In this document: positions 1 through 4,951 of the stretch, in pieces
Numbering within the stretch: the stretch's first letter is position 1
Layout of the letters: each line of letters begins with the position of its first letter
Assembly (NCBI GenBank): GCA_947623795.1
Contig: CANQHS010000055.1
Span: forward strand, 1 to 5,131
Reading direction: 5' to 3'
Length of the DNA stretch: 5,131 nt
Source of the DNA: an uncultured Clostridia bacterium
Lineage (GTDB): Bacteria; Bacillota; Clostridia; Christensenellales; UBA1242
Position numbers and translations under genes: made by a program
Notes under the pieces: generated by a model
What the model was told of the DNA's origin: nothing
Database searches by the model: none
The model's input: the letters and a program-made list of their open reading frames with translations, nothing else

Positions 1-518
1 ACGCAAGTGAAGGCATAACCGAGCAAGATGTTAAAATTGCGGGCTTAATCCACGAGCAATACAAGCCTAGCGTGATTGTTGTTAACAAATGGGATTTAGT
101 TGAAAATAGCGAAGAAAAACGCAAGGCGTTCGAGCATCAATTTGAAGTTGACCTCGCGTTTATGAAATATTATGTAACGCTTTACACAAGCGCAATAAAT
201 GGCAAAAACATCGCAAAAATCATGGAGTTGGTGGATAAAGTTTACTCAAATGCAAAACGCGAAATTCCAATGGCACTATTCAACAATGTGCTTACAAATG
301 CAATAAGCGTAAACGAGCCGCCGGCAAAGAACGGAAGGAAAATAAAAATTATTTTTGGCAAACAAATTGCCACCTGCCCGCCAACATTTAATATCTATTG
401 CAACAACGCGGAACTAATTGAAAATTCATATATGCGATATATTGAAAATAATCTTCGCCGCGCTTTTGATTTCAAAGGCACTCCAATTAAGATTCAGTTT
501 AAAAATAAGGGTGAATAG
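1..518 (+). CDS. der: Ribosome-assembly GTPase Der (EngA), C-terminal part, cut by the left window edge
   Basis: Der is an essential double-GTPase that helps mature the 50S ribosomal subunit in the cytoplasm. Only the end of the second G domain and the KH-like C-terminal domain are present. The frame is open from base 3 and begins ASEGITEQD, a Der signature in which bases 1-2 would finish the Asp codon. NKWD (G4, at about 87-98) follows, and YTSAINGKNI matches the SA-x-G G5 motif. The C-terminal domain shows GRKIKIIFGKQIATCPPTF, then SYMRYIENNLRRAFDFKGTP, both typical of Der. The protein ends normally with a Lys-rich tail (FKNKGE) at a TAG at 516-518, so the 3' end is complete. The last 36 coding bases are repeated 81 bases downstream. 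A terminator follows at 605-630, separating der from plsY. Identification is by motif recognition and is very secure. Confidence 0.97.
   Translation, partial: ASEGITEQDVKIAGLIHEQYKPSVIVVNKWDLVENSEEKRKAFEHQFEVDLAFMKYYVTLYTSAINGKNIAKIMELVDKVYSNAKREIPMALFNNVLTNAISVNEPPAKNGRKIKIIFGKQIATCPPTFNIYCNNAELIENSYMRYIENNLRRAFDFKGTPIKIQFKNKGE
480..515 (+). repeat. Direct repeat, copy 1: final 12 codons of der before the stop
   Basis: These 36 bases code for TPIKIQFKNKGE, the natural Der C-terminus. They match 561-596 with only two mismatches. Both are third-position changes that keep the amino acid (AAA/AAG Lys, GGT/GGC Gly). A shorter upstream match, GATTTCA at 468-474 and 551-557, suggests the duplication once began earlier. 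Confidence 0.9.
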
Positions 519-560
519 AATATAGAGGTGTGCTTTGAAACCTCTTTAGAGATTTCATCA

Positions 561-596
561 ACTCCAATTAAGATTCAGTTTAAGAATAAGGGCGAA
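561..596 (+). repeat. Direct repeat, copy 2: der tail remnant after the der stop codon
   Basis: This is a second copy of the der 3' end, placed 81 bases (exactly 27 codons) after copy 1. It is therefore in the der reading frame and closed by its own TAA after a GEN end. The 45 bases between the copies (516-560) contain the der TAG and a small hairpin, AGAGGT at 524-529 with ACCTCT at 540-545. Without a start codon or ribosome binding site it is not a gene by itself. It looks like the relic of a duplication, insertion or recombination at the end of der. Confidence 0.85.
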
Positions 597-604
597 AATT
601 AAAG

Positions 605-632
605 AAAAATCACTTTTGTGTGATTTTTTTAT
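605..632 (+). terminator. Intrinsic terminator after der
   Basis: A perfect 9-bp stem (AAAAATCAC at 605-613, GTGATTTTT at 620-628) encloses a six-base loop, and the T-run continues to 630. It lies just beyond the duplicated der tail and should end the der transcript before plsY. Confidence 0.8.
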
Positions 633-650
633 TTTAGCAAAATAAATCAT

Positions 651-677
651 TTGCGTTTATAAATTAAATTTGATAAT
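651..677 (+). promoter_or_regulatory. Putative sigma-A promoter of plsY
   Basis: A weak -35 (TTGCGT, 651-656) and a -10-like GATAAT (672-677) are separated by a short 15-base spacer. The string TGATAATATAAAA at 671-683 recurs just before the transglutaminase-like gene (2290-2302). Transcription would start only a few bases before the plsY ATG. The spacer is short, so this call is tentative. Confidence 0.4.
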
Positions 678-689
678 ATAAAAGACGAT

Positions 690-1349
690 ATGATTTATCT
701 TTACTACATTTTGCTTGCAATAGTAAGTTATTTTATCGGCAATATAAACTTTGCTCGCGTTATTTCAGCAATTTTGAAGGGTGATATCACAAAATCGGGC
801 AGCGGCAATCCCGGCACGCTAAACACTTGGCGCACTTTCGGCTTTTGGCCCGGCATTTTCACCTTTGTTTTTGATATGATAAAGGGCGTTATCCCTTGTC
901 TTGTCGCATACTTAACTTTTGGCTACATTGGCTGCAATCCTGAAATTGCATTGTATGTTGCCGGCTTTTCAGTCGTGCTGGGGCATATTTTCCCTGTCAT
1001 ATTTGGCTTTAAGGGCGGCAAAGGCATCGCAACCGCAGTGGGCGTTTTCTTGGTCGCAAATTGGTGGGTGACCCTAATTGCATTTGCTGTTATGGTTGTT
1101 GGAATGCTGTTCATTAAATATGCTTCAATTTTAACGCTCAGTTTCGTACTTGCAATGAGCATTGTTGAAACTTGTTTAAATAATCCAACTTTGTGGGTGA
1201 ATTATATTTTCATCGCTAGCATTTTGTGCTTGGTGTTCTTTGCACACCGCTCAAACATCAAAAAACTTTTAACCGGCAAGGAAAACAAAACCGAACTTTT
1301 GCAAATGATAAAAGGCCTCTTTAAAAAGAAAGAAAAAAACGAAAAGTAA
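690..1349 (+). CDS. plsY: Acyl-phosphate:glycerol-3-phosphate acyltransferase PlsY
   Basis: PlsY transfers an acyl chain from acyl-phosphate (made by PlsX) to glycerol-3-phosphate, giving lysophosphatidic acid, the first membrane step of phospholipid synthesis in most Gram-positives. The 219-residue protein is hydrophobic throughout, with several membrane segments (for example about 3-25, 52-78, 86-104, 118-142 and 170-186). All three family motifs are visible: SGSGNPGTLNTWRTFG at 36-51, GHIFPVIFGFKGGKGIATAV at 98-117 (glycine-rich substrate loop), and HRSNIKKLLTGKE at 186-198. A basic Lys-rich cytoplasmic tail extends to residue 219, slightly longer than many homologues. The ATG at 690 places the first membrane helix at the N-terminus as expected. 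No Shine-Dalgarno is evident before it, only AAAGACGAT. It follows der, as is common in Firmicutes, but a terminator separates them. Confidence 0.96.
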   Translation: MIYLYYILLAIVSYFIGNINFARVISAILKGDITKSGSGNPGTLNTWRTFGFWPGIFTFVFDMIKGVIPCLVAYLTFGYIGCNPEIALYVAGFSVVLGHIFPVIFGFKGGKGIATAVGVFLVANWWVTLIAFAVMVVGMLFIKYASILTLSFVLAMSIVETCLNNPTLWVNYIFIASILCLVFFAHRSNIKKLLTGKENKTELLQMIKGLFKKKEKNEK

Positions 1350-1383
1350 TATGTTTTTAACGATCAAAGAAGGGAGAGCAATA

Positions 1384-1491
1384 GGGTCCCCACAAGAACT
1401 AGTTTCGCAGTGGGGTTTAGCAAATTGCCTCCTAAAAAAGAAGTTTGCAATTTTATATTGCAAACGATAAAAGAAGGAGTACGATTTGCTA
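1384..1491 (+). repeat. Structured intergenic repeat, copy A, running into the tatD start
   Basis: Two structural modules are visible. The first is a hairpin with CCCCAC (1388-1393) pairing GTGGGG (1410-1415). The second is a nested stem-loop at 1418-1491. Its outer stem is TAGCAAATTG (1418-1427) with CGATTTGCTA (1482-1491), ten pairs including one G-T. After a small internal loop the stem continues as CTCCT (1429-1433) with AGGAG (1475-1479). The inner stem is GTTTGCAA (1443-1450) with TTGCAAAC (1458-1465). The two strands between the stems carry AAAAAAGAA and GATAAAAGA. The same two modules occur in reverse orientation at 4700-4836. The 3' arm contains the tatD ribosome binding site and start codon, so the element can act as a translational gate or is an inserted repeat that supplied the site. 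The function is not known. Confidence 0.75.
1474..1488 (+). promoter_or_regulatory. Ribosome binding site fixing the TTG start of tatD
   Basis: AAGGAG at 1474-1479 stands six bases before TTG at 1486-1488. It is a much better Shine-Dalgarno than those of plsY, the transglutaminase-like gene or lepA, and it decides the non-ATG start. It lies in the 3' arm of the nested hairpin. Confidence 0.85.
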
Positions 1492-2256
1492 GATACCCAT
1501 TGTCATCTTAATGACGAGCAGTTTGATAAAGATGTTGACAGAGTTGTCAACAATTTTTTACACGCTGGGGTAGATAAGGCAATTTGTGTTGCTTGGGATA
1601 TTCCGTCAAATGAGAAAGCACGCGAAATTGCGAGAAAATATGATTGCGTTTACTACACAGTTGGTGTCCATCCAGACAATGTTGCGGATTACGATGAACA
1701 AAAACTTGAAACACTAATTAAAGACGCCCAAAAAGATGAAAGAAACAAATTGGTTGCAGTTGGCGAAATTGGGCTGGACTATTATCGAATTAAGGACAAT
1801 AAAGAGCGGCAAAAGAAAGTTTTTATTAGCCAAATTGAACTTGCATTCAAATTTCATTTGCCAATCATAATTCATTGTCGTGAAGCCTATGGCGACACAT
1901 TGGAGATTTTAAAACGCTATGCGCCTTTCAAATTTGGGGCAGTCATGCATTGCTATTCTGGCAGTTTGGAATATGCAAATGAATTATTGAAATTGGGAGT
2001 TAAACTCTCTTTCACAGGTGTTGTAACATACAAAAATGCAAATAATGTAAAAGAAGTTGCAAAAAGCATTCCGCTAGATAGTTTCTTTTTGGAAACGGAT
2101 TGCCCGTATTTAGCCCCCGTTCCGCACAGGGGAGAACGCAACGAGCCAGCCTTTGTTATGGACACAGCAAAATATGTTGCCGACCTACGCGAAATGTCAC
2201 TTTCCGACCTAATTTCTGCCACCGACCAAAACGCAACAAAGTTTTTTAAATTTTAA
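1486..2256 (+). CDS. tatD: TatD-family metal-dependent hydrolase (DNase)
   Basis: TatD/YcfH proteins are cytoplasmic TIM-barrel hydrolases of the amidohydrolase superfamily. Several are metal-dependent 3'-5' exonucleases; the cellular substrate in this lineage is not established. At 256 residues the length is typical. The metal-site residues are all present: H5 and H7 (LDTHCHLND), E94 (VAVGEIGLDYY), H130 (PIIIHCREA), H155 (GAVMHCYSG) and D205 (FFLETDCPYLAPVPHRGERN). The start is TTG at 1486, because the family begins M-x-D-T-H at the extreme N-terminus and a strong AAGGAG lies six bases upstream; no ATG fits. The gene follows plsY by 136 bases that hold repeat copy A, with no convincing terminator between, so co-transcription with plsY is possible. 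In many Firmicutes tatD instead follows metG, so this neighbourhood is less usual. Confidence 0.96.
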   Translation: MLDTHCHLNDEQFDKDVDRVVNNFLHAGVDKAICVAWDIPSNEKAREIARKYDCVYYTVGVHPDNVADYDEQKLETLIKDAQKDERNKLVAVGEIGLDYYRIKDNKERQKKVFISQIELAFKFHLPIIIHCREAYGDTLEILKRYAPFKFGAVMHCYSGSLEYANELLKLGVKLSFTGVVTYKNANNVKEVAKSIPLDSFFLETDCPYLAPVPHRGERNEPAFVMDTAKYVADLREMSLSDLISATDQNATKFFKF

Positions 2257-2269
2257 AAATTAAAAGAAG

Positions 2270-2296
2270 TTGAAAAATTTATAAAAATATGATAAT
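2270..2296 (+). promoter_or_regulatory. Putative promoter of the transglutaminase-like gene
   Basis: TTGAAA (2270-2275) and GATAAT (2291-2296) are 15 bases apart, inside a very AT-rich 48-base gap after tatD. The TGATAATATAAAA string (2290-2302) is the same as before plsY. The ATG at 2305 is only 8 bases after the -10-like element, leaving little or no leader. Confidence 0.45.
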
Positions 2297-2304
2297 ATAA
2301 AAAT

Positions 2305-3384
2305 ATGAAAAAACAAAAAATCCATGAAAGCGAATACAAAATAGTTATAGATCAATCTATTTTTAAAACATTTAAAAATGTTGGCGATTTTTTTAATTAT
2401 TTAAAAGACAAAGAAGAGTGGTTTTATAAATTATATGAATTCGGCAATGAACAAATTGGAGATACTCTTTTTGTAAGTAAATTTAAAATAAAAATTGTAA
2501 CACCATCATCTGGGCAAGAATTGTTTGATGAAGAAGAAACAAAAACACTTGTTGAGTTGTACAATGCTTTGCAGAGAAAGGGCATAGAACTAAATTTTGC
2601 GTTAGTCTCGGAATATGGATTAGAGGTAGAGATAGAAAAGGCGATAGAAGCCAGTCGCAAATTAAATGATTGGGTAAATGAAATTAAATCTGCAAGAAGG
2701 AAAGATAAGGAACTTTCCCCATACGAAAAATATTTATACGCTTATGATATTGTAACCAAATTTAGTTATAACGAAGAAGAAAAAGGGCAGAATAATGATA
2801 TTTCTAGACATTTAATCACCATCTTAACCGGAGATAAAATTGTTTGTGCCGGCTATGCCAATTTGTTAAGTGAGTTATGCAATAGATTGGGTCTTTCTTG
2901 TTATACGCAAGGAGTAAATAAAAACCATGCAATATGTTATGTAAGAATAGACGATGACAAATGGGGTATTCATGGAATTTATGCTTCAGACCCTACGGCT
3001 GATAGCCAAAACCCCGTAATTGACGGAAGAGTTCAAGAAAGACCACAAGGTTTTGCTAATGCTACAATTAAACATGAAGATTATATAAAAACAAACATTT
3101 TAACAACTTGGGGATTAATAGGTAAGGTTGATGATTACACTGAGGTTTCTTTAAAAGGTTTAATTAAATTCTTTACCGAACAAGATAAAGAAAAAAATCA
3201 ACAAGCCGTTGAAGAATTATTGCATAATCCAACAGACATAGAACATGACACAAACCTTAGAGCCTACATTTCAACTCTAATTTCAAAAAATCTTTCAAAA
3301 GAAGAACAACTTAAAATTTTACAAACAAAGAGTTGCTTTGCGGGTACAAACACCATTTATTCAGCGGGTGGGGTTAATGTTTAA
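2305..3384 (+). CDS. Transglutaminase-like (cysteine protease fold) protein with unrecognised N-terminal region
   Basis: The protein has 359 residues and no signal peptide or membrane segment, so it is probably cytoplasmic. Residues about 135-240 resemble a transglutaminase-like core. KYLYAYDIVTKFSYNEEE is the helical lead-in, DKIVCAGYANLLSEL holds the presumed nucleophile C181, KNHAICYVRIDDDKWGIHG has H208, and ASDPTAD has D229. These form a Cys-His-Asp triad in the usual order and spacing. Bacterial relatives act as cysteine peptidases, crosslinkers or deamidases; the substrate here cannot be read from the sequence. Residues 1-130 (charged, with probable helices) and 240-359 match no family I recognise. 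Codons are more AT-rich than in der, plsY or tatD (AGA, GGA and ATA are frequent), which hints at a different history. It starts 48 bases after tatD with no Shine-Dalgarno, and has its own promoter-like sequence and terminator, so it may be a single-gene unit. Confidence 0.85.
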   Translation: MKKQKIHESEYKIVIDQSIFKTFKNVGDFFNYLKDKEEWFYKLYEFGNEQIGDTLFVSKFKIKIVTPSSGQELFDEEETKTLVELYNALQRKGIELNFALVSEYGLEVEIEKAIEASRKLNDWVNEIKSARRKDKELSPYEKYLYAYDIVTKFSYNEEEKGQNNDISRHLITILTGDKIVCAGYANLLSELCNRLGLSCYTQGVNKNHAICYVRIDDDKWGIHGIYASDPTADSQNPVIDGRVQERPQGFANATIKHEDYIKTNILTTWGLIGKVDDYTEVSLKGLIKFFTEQDKEKNQQAVEELLHNPTDIEHDTNLRAYISTLISKNLSKEEQLKILQTKSCFAGTNTIYSAGGVNV

Positions 3385-3396
3385 CCTTGACAATGT

Positions 3397-3433
3397 AAAA
3401 AATTTGTTGTAAAAACAACAGATTTTTTATTTT
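3397..3433 (+). terminator. Intrinsic terminator of the transglutaminase-like gene
   Basis: A 14-bp stem (3397-3410 with 3415-3428, one T-G pair) closes an AAAA loop. The core is TTGTTGT/ACAACAG, flanked by an A-run on the left and a T-run on the right that continues to 3433. It starts 12 bases after the stop codon. Confidence 0.85.
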
Positions 3434-3461
3434 AAACACAACAAAAACTTATTTTATTAGC

Positions 3462-3521
3462 AAAAATTTTTTAAAAAATTTTAAAAAAGGGTATTGACAA
3501 AATTTTTTAAAGTGTTATTAT
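3462..3521 (+). promoter_or_regulatory. Strong sigma-A promoter of rnpB with an upstream A/T-tract element
   Basis: TTGACA (3494-3499) is a perfect -35. TATTAT (3516-3521) is a five-of-six -10 at 16 bases spacing. Alternating A and T tracts fill 3462-3488 directly upstream and look like an UP element, which suits a highly expressed stable RNA. The predicted start near 3528 agrees with the first paired base of the RNA (3530). Confidence 0.85.
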
Positions 3522-3527
3522 ACTTGT

Positions 3528-3870
3528 GTCAGTTTGGACGGATGGTCGCAAGTTTTAATTAATTTGAGGAAAGTCCGGGCTTCACAGAGCAGGATGCTTG
3601 CTAACGGCAAGTCTAGGCAACTAGAAGGAAAGTGCAACAGAAAATAACCGCTATACCCCTGAGTGGTTAGTAAGGATGAAAAGGCGAGGTAAGAGCTCAC
3701 CGCAGGTTTGGCGACAAACTTGGTCCATGCAAACCCCATCTGAAGCAAGGTAAACGTATTCGCTTTAACGCTGCTCGCTAGAATACATACACCGCTAAAA
3801 CCCTAAAGCAATTTATGGTTTAGATAGATGACCGTCTAATACAGAACCCGGCTTATAGGCCAAACTGCCA
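3528..3870 (+). ncRNA. rnpB: RNase P RNA, bacterial type A-like
   Basis: This is the catalytic RNA of RNase P, which cuts the 5' leader from precursor tRNAs. The ends pair as P1: CAGTTTGG (3530-3537) with CCAAACTG (3860-3867). Conserved core blocks are present in order: GAGGAAAGTCCGGGCT (3566-3581), ACAGAAAATAACCGC (3637-3651), AAGGATGAAAAGGCGAGGTA (3672-3691), AGAGCTCACCGC (3693-3704), GAAGCAAGG (3742-3750) and ACAGAACCCGGCTTAT (3841-3856). A short P3 hairpin (about 3549-3566), P12 capped by GCGA, and P18 capped by a GCAA tetraloop (3808-3811) can be folded by eye. P15 appears as GTATTC (3756-3761) with GAATAC (3781-3786). The arrangement follows type A rather than the Bacillus type B. The ends are uncertain by a few bases; the identity is not. 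Confidence 0.96.
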
Positions 3871-3899
3871 CCTAAATGCTTTCATCCTTTTGGATGGTG

Positions 3900-3931
3900 G
3901 AGAATGAGATTAAACTCATTCTCTATTTTTT
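3900..3931 (+). terminator. Intrinsic terminator of rnpB, meeting the sigK stop codon
   Basis: A perfect 9-bp stem (GAGAATGAG 3900-3908, CTCATTCTC 3915-3923) with an ATTAAA loop is followed by TATTTTTT to 3931. The T-tract overlaps the convergent sigK stop codon (3930-3932). On the minus strand the hairpin is not followed by a T-run, so it serves rnpB rather than sigK. A second small stem, CATCC (3883-3887) with GGATG (3892-3896), lies between P1 and the terminator. Confidence 0.88.
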
Positions 3932-4654
3932 ATTGTTTGTTAAGGCGATATTCGTCATAATATTTGCCATTTTTAAAATCTTCTTTTATGAGTTGAAGTG
4001 CTTTATTTTCGATTCGGGAAACATAACTGCGGCTAATATTGAGCATGGTTGCCACTTCGTTTTGGGTGTGCTCAACGCCGTCTTTAACGCCATATCTAAG
4101 CGAAATAATCAAAAATTCACGCTCATTAAGCAATTCTTTCATCTTTTCAACTATTTCTTGCATGAGGACTTTCCGCTCAACCACTTTGTCTGGGTCGTCC
4201 TCTTCTTTTTGCGGAATTATATCTCTAATTGTGAGCTCGTTTCCTTCTTTGTCAATGCCAATGTTTTCATCTATGCTGACGCAAACTTTGTGTTTTTTGT
4301 TGGCGCGGAGTAGCATGAGCATTTCGTTTTCAATGCACCTACTTATGTATGTAGAAAGTTGCGAGCCTTTTTCTGGCTTAAAACTGTCAATGCCCTTAAT
4401 AAGCCCAATTGAGCCAACAGAAAGCAGTTCGTCAGCCTCGGCAGCTCCATTATATTTTTTGCCACATGGGCAACTAATCGCATATTGTGATTAATCAAAG
4501 TTTCCCGCGCTTTTTTGTCGCCTTTCATCATTAAATCCACATATTTTTCTTCATCTTCCTTGCTAAGCGGCTTTGGAAAACCATTATATTCATTAACATA
4601 TCCATGAAAAAACATAAGTTTTGATAAAAACTGACTTAGCGTTTCAAAAACCAT
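3930..4654 (-). CDS. sigK: Sporulation sigma factor SigK (pro-sigma-K), interrupted by a one-base frameshift
   Basis: Sigma-K directs late mother-cell transcription (coat, cortex, maturation) during sporulation. With one base restored the protein is 241 residues. The N-terminus, MVFETLSQFLSKLMFFHG, is a short hydrophobic stretch like the pro-sequence of pro-sigma-K, then FPKPLSKEDEEKY. Region 2 spans about 49-117 (ARETLINHNMRLVAHVAK, ELLSVGSIGLIKGIDSF, TYISRCIENE). Region 4 covers about 180-230 and includes the helix-turn-helix TQNEVATMLNISRSYVSRIE. The ATG at 4654 is preferred because GAGGTGG lies just upstream (4659-4665) and alignment to SigK length fits. The frame breaks at an A-run (plus-strand T-run 4455-4460): six A where seven are needed. 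Unshifted reading runs on in the wrong frame to a stop at 4343-4345. This may be a sequencing or assembly error, a real mutation, or a recoding site. No skin-type insertion is present. It converges with rnpB. Confidence 0.9.
4454..4462 (-). other. Frame break in sigK at a homopolymer / -1 slippery heptamer
   Basis: On the minus strand the sequence is GCAAAAAAT. Read in the sigK frame this is GCA AAA AAT, and the heptamer A AAA AAT fits the X XXY YYZ form of a -1 slippery site. A -1 slip gives AAA AAA TAT, that is KKY, and restores the sigma-70 region 2 reading (KKYNGAAEADELL). One lost A in a run of seven is the simplest explanation. Confidence 0.75.
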
Positions 4655-4699
4655 TTTCCACCTCATGAGTATATATGGCGGAAAATGTGGAAAATTGTC

Positions 4700-4836
4700 T
4701 GTCCCAGGCGAAAAATTGCCCTCTTTTATCATTCGCAAAAATATATTTTGCGAATTTCTTTATTAGGCAATTTTTCGCCTTACTATGAGGGACAACCATT
4801 TAACCCCACTACGAAACAAGTTTCTTGTGGGGACCC
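4700..4836 (-). repeat. Structured intergenic repeat, copy B, oriented toward sigK
   Basis: Read on the minus strand, the GGGTCCCCACAAGAA module comes first (hairpin CCCCAC 4832-4827 with GTGGGG 4809-4804). After 23 bases comes a nested palindrome. Its outer stem of 15 perfect pairs is 4766-4780 with 4706-4720 (AGGCGAAAAATTGCC and its complement). Its inner stem of 10 perfect pairs is 4746-4755 with 4731-4740 (ATTCGCAAAA and complement) around a five-base loop. An extra TGTCCC/GGGACA pair (4794-4789 with 4705-4700) flanks it. The single strands between stems read TAATAAAGAA and GATAAAAGAG, almost the same as in copy A. The core is 75 bases against 74 in copy A. It ends about 50 bases before the sigK start. 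Confidence 0.8.
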
Positions 4837-4856
4837 CTTATCTTACTCTTCGAAAT

Positions 4857-4892
4857 GGATTCTTCGGCGCACTTCGTTTGCTCAGAATGACA
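4857..4892. repeat. REP-like repeat containing the CTCAGAATGACA motif
   Basis: The stretch GGATTCTTCGGCGC...TTTGCTCAGAATGACAG can fold through ATTCT (4859-4863) and AGAAT (4884-4888). Read on the other strand it is TGTCATTCTGAGC...GAAGAATCC, a motif I recognise as recurring between genes in many unrelated bacterial genomes. Only one copy is in this window, so its repetitive nature here rests on that recollection. Confidence 0.5.
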
Positions 4893-4951
4893 GGGGGATT
4901 CATTGCGCTAAGGAATGAGAGAGAAAAAAGAAGGAAAGAGCTTTCTTTTTT

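Noticed and set aside
516..599. Readthrough extension of Der past TAG into the duplicated tail
   Set aside because: The frame is open for 27 codons, but Der already ends normally at 515, and the 14 codons between stop and copy 2 (TAG excluded) show no family similarity.
1269..1463. 64-codon minus-strand open frame over the plsY end and copy A
   Set aside because: It is antisense to plsY and covers the hairpin repeat. The shared SCGDP string only reflects the repeat sequence.
1445..1471. Possible promoter within copy A (TTGCAA, 15 bases, GATAAA)
   Set aside because: The hexamers are explained by the inner stem and the conserved internal loop. The -10 match is poor, and in copy B the corresponding spacing changes.
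3518..3748. 76-codon minus-strand open frame inside rnpB
   Set aside because: It lies opposite conserved RNase P RNA core blocks and is a by-chance frame.
3876..4494. Two plus-strand open frames of about 145-150 codons opposite sigK
   Set aside because: They are shadows of the conserved sigma factor frame. The minus strand shows clear region 2 and region 4 motifs.
4655..4738. Longer sigK N-terminus starting upstream of 4654 (TTG at 4738 or ATG at 4667)
   Set aside because: The extension translates copy B of the repeat, has no family similarity, and the 4667 ATG overlaps the GAGGTGG ribosome binding site used by 4654.
4685..4918. 77-codon plus-strand open frame in the sigK-lepA gap
   Set aside because: It runs straight through copy B, the GTGGGG hairpin and the REP-like repeat, has no ribosome binding site, and reads like translated repeat (SCGDP also appears when the copy A region is translated).
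4921..4950. Possible terminator (GAAAG...CTTTC followed by T-run) before lepA
   Set aside because: The stem is weak and interrupted, no plus-strand gene lies upstream to need it, and the T-run adjoins the lepA -35. I do not call it.
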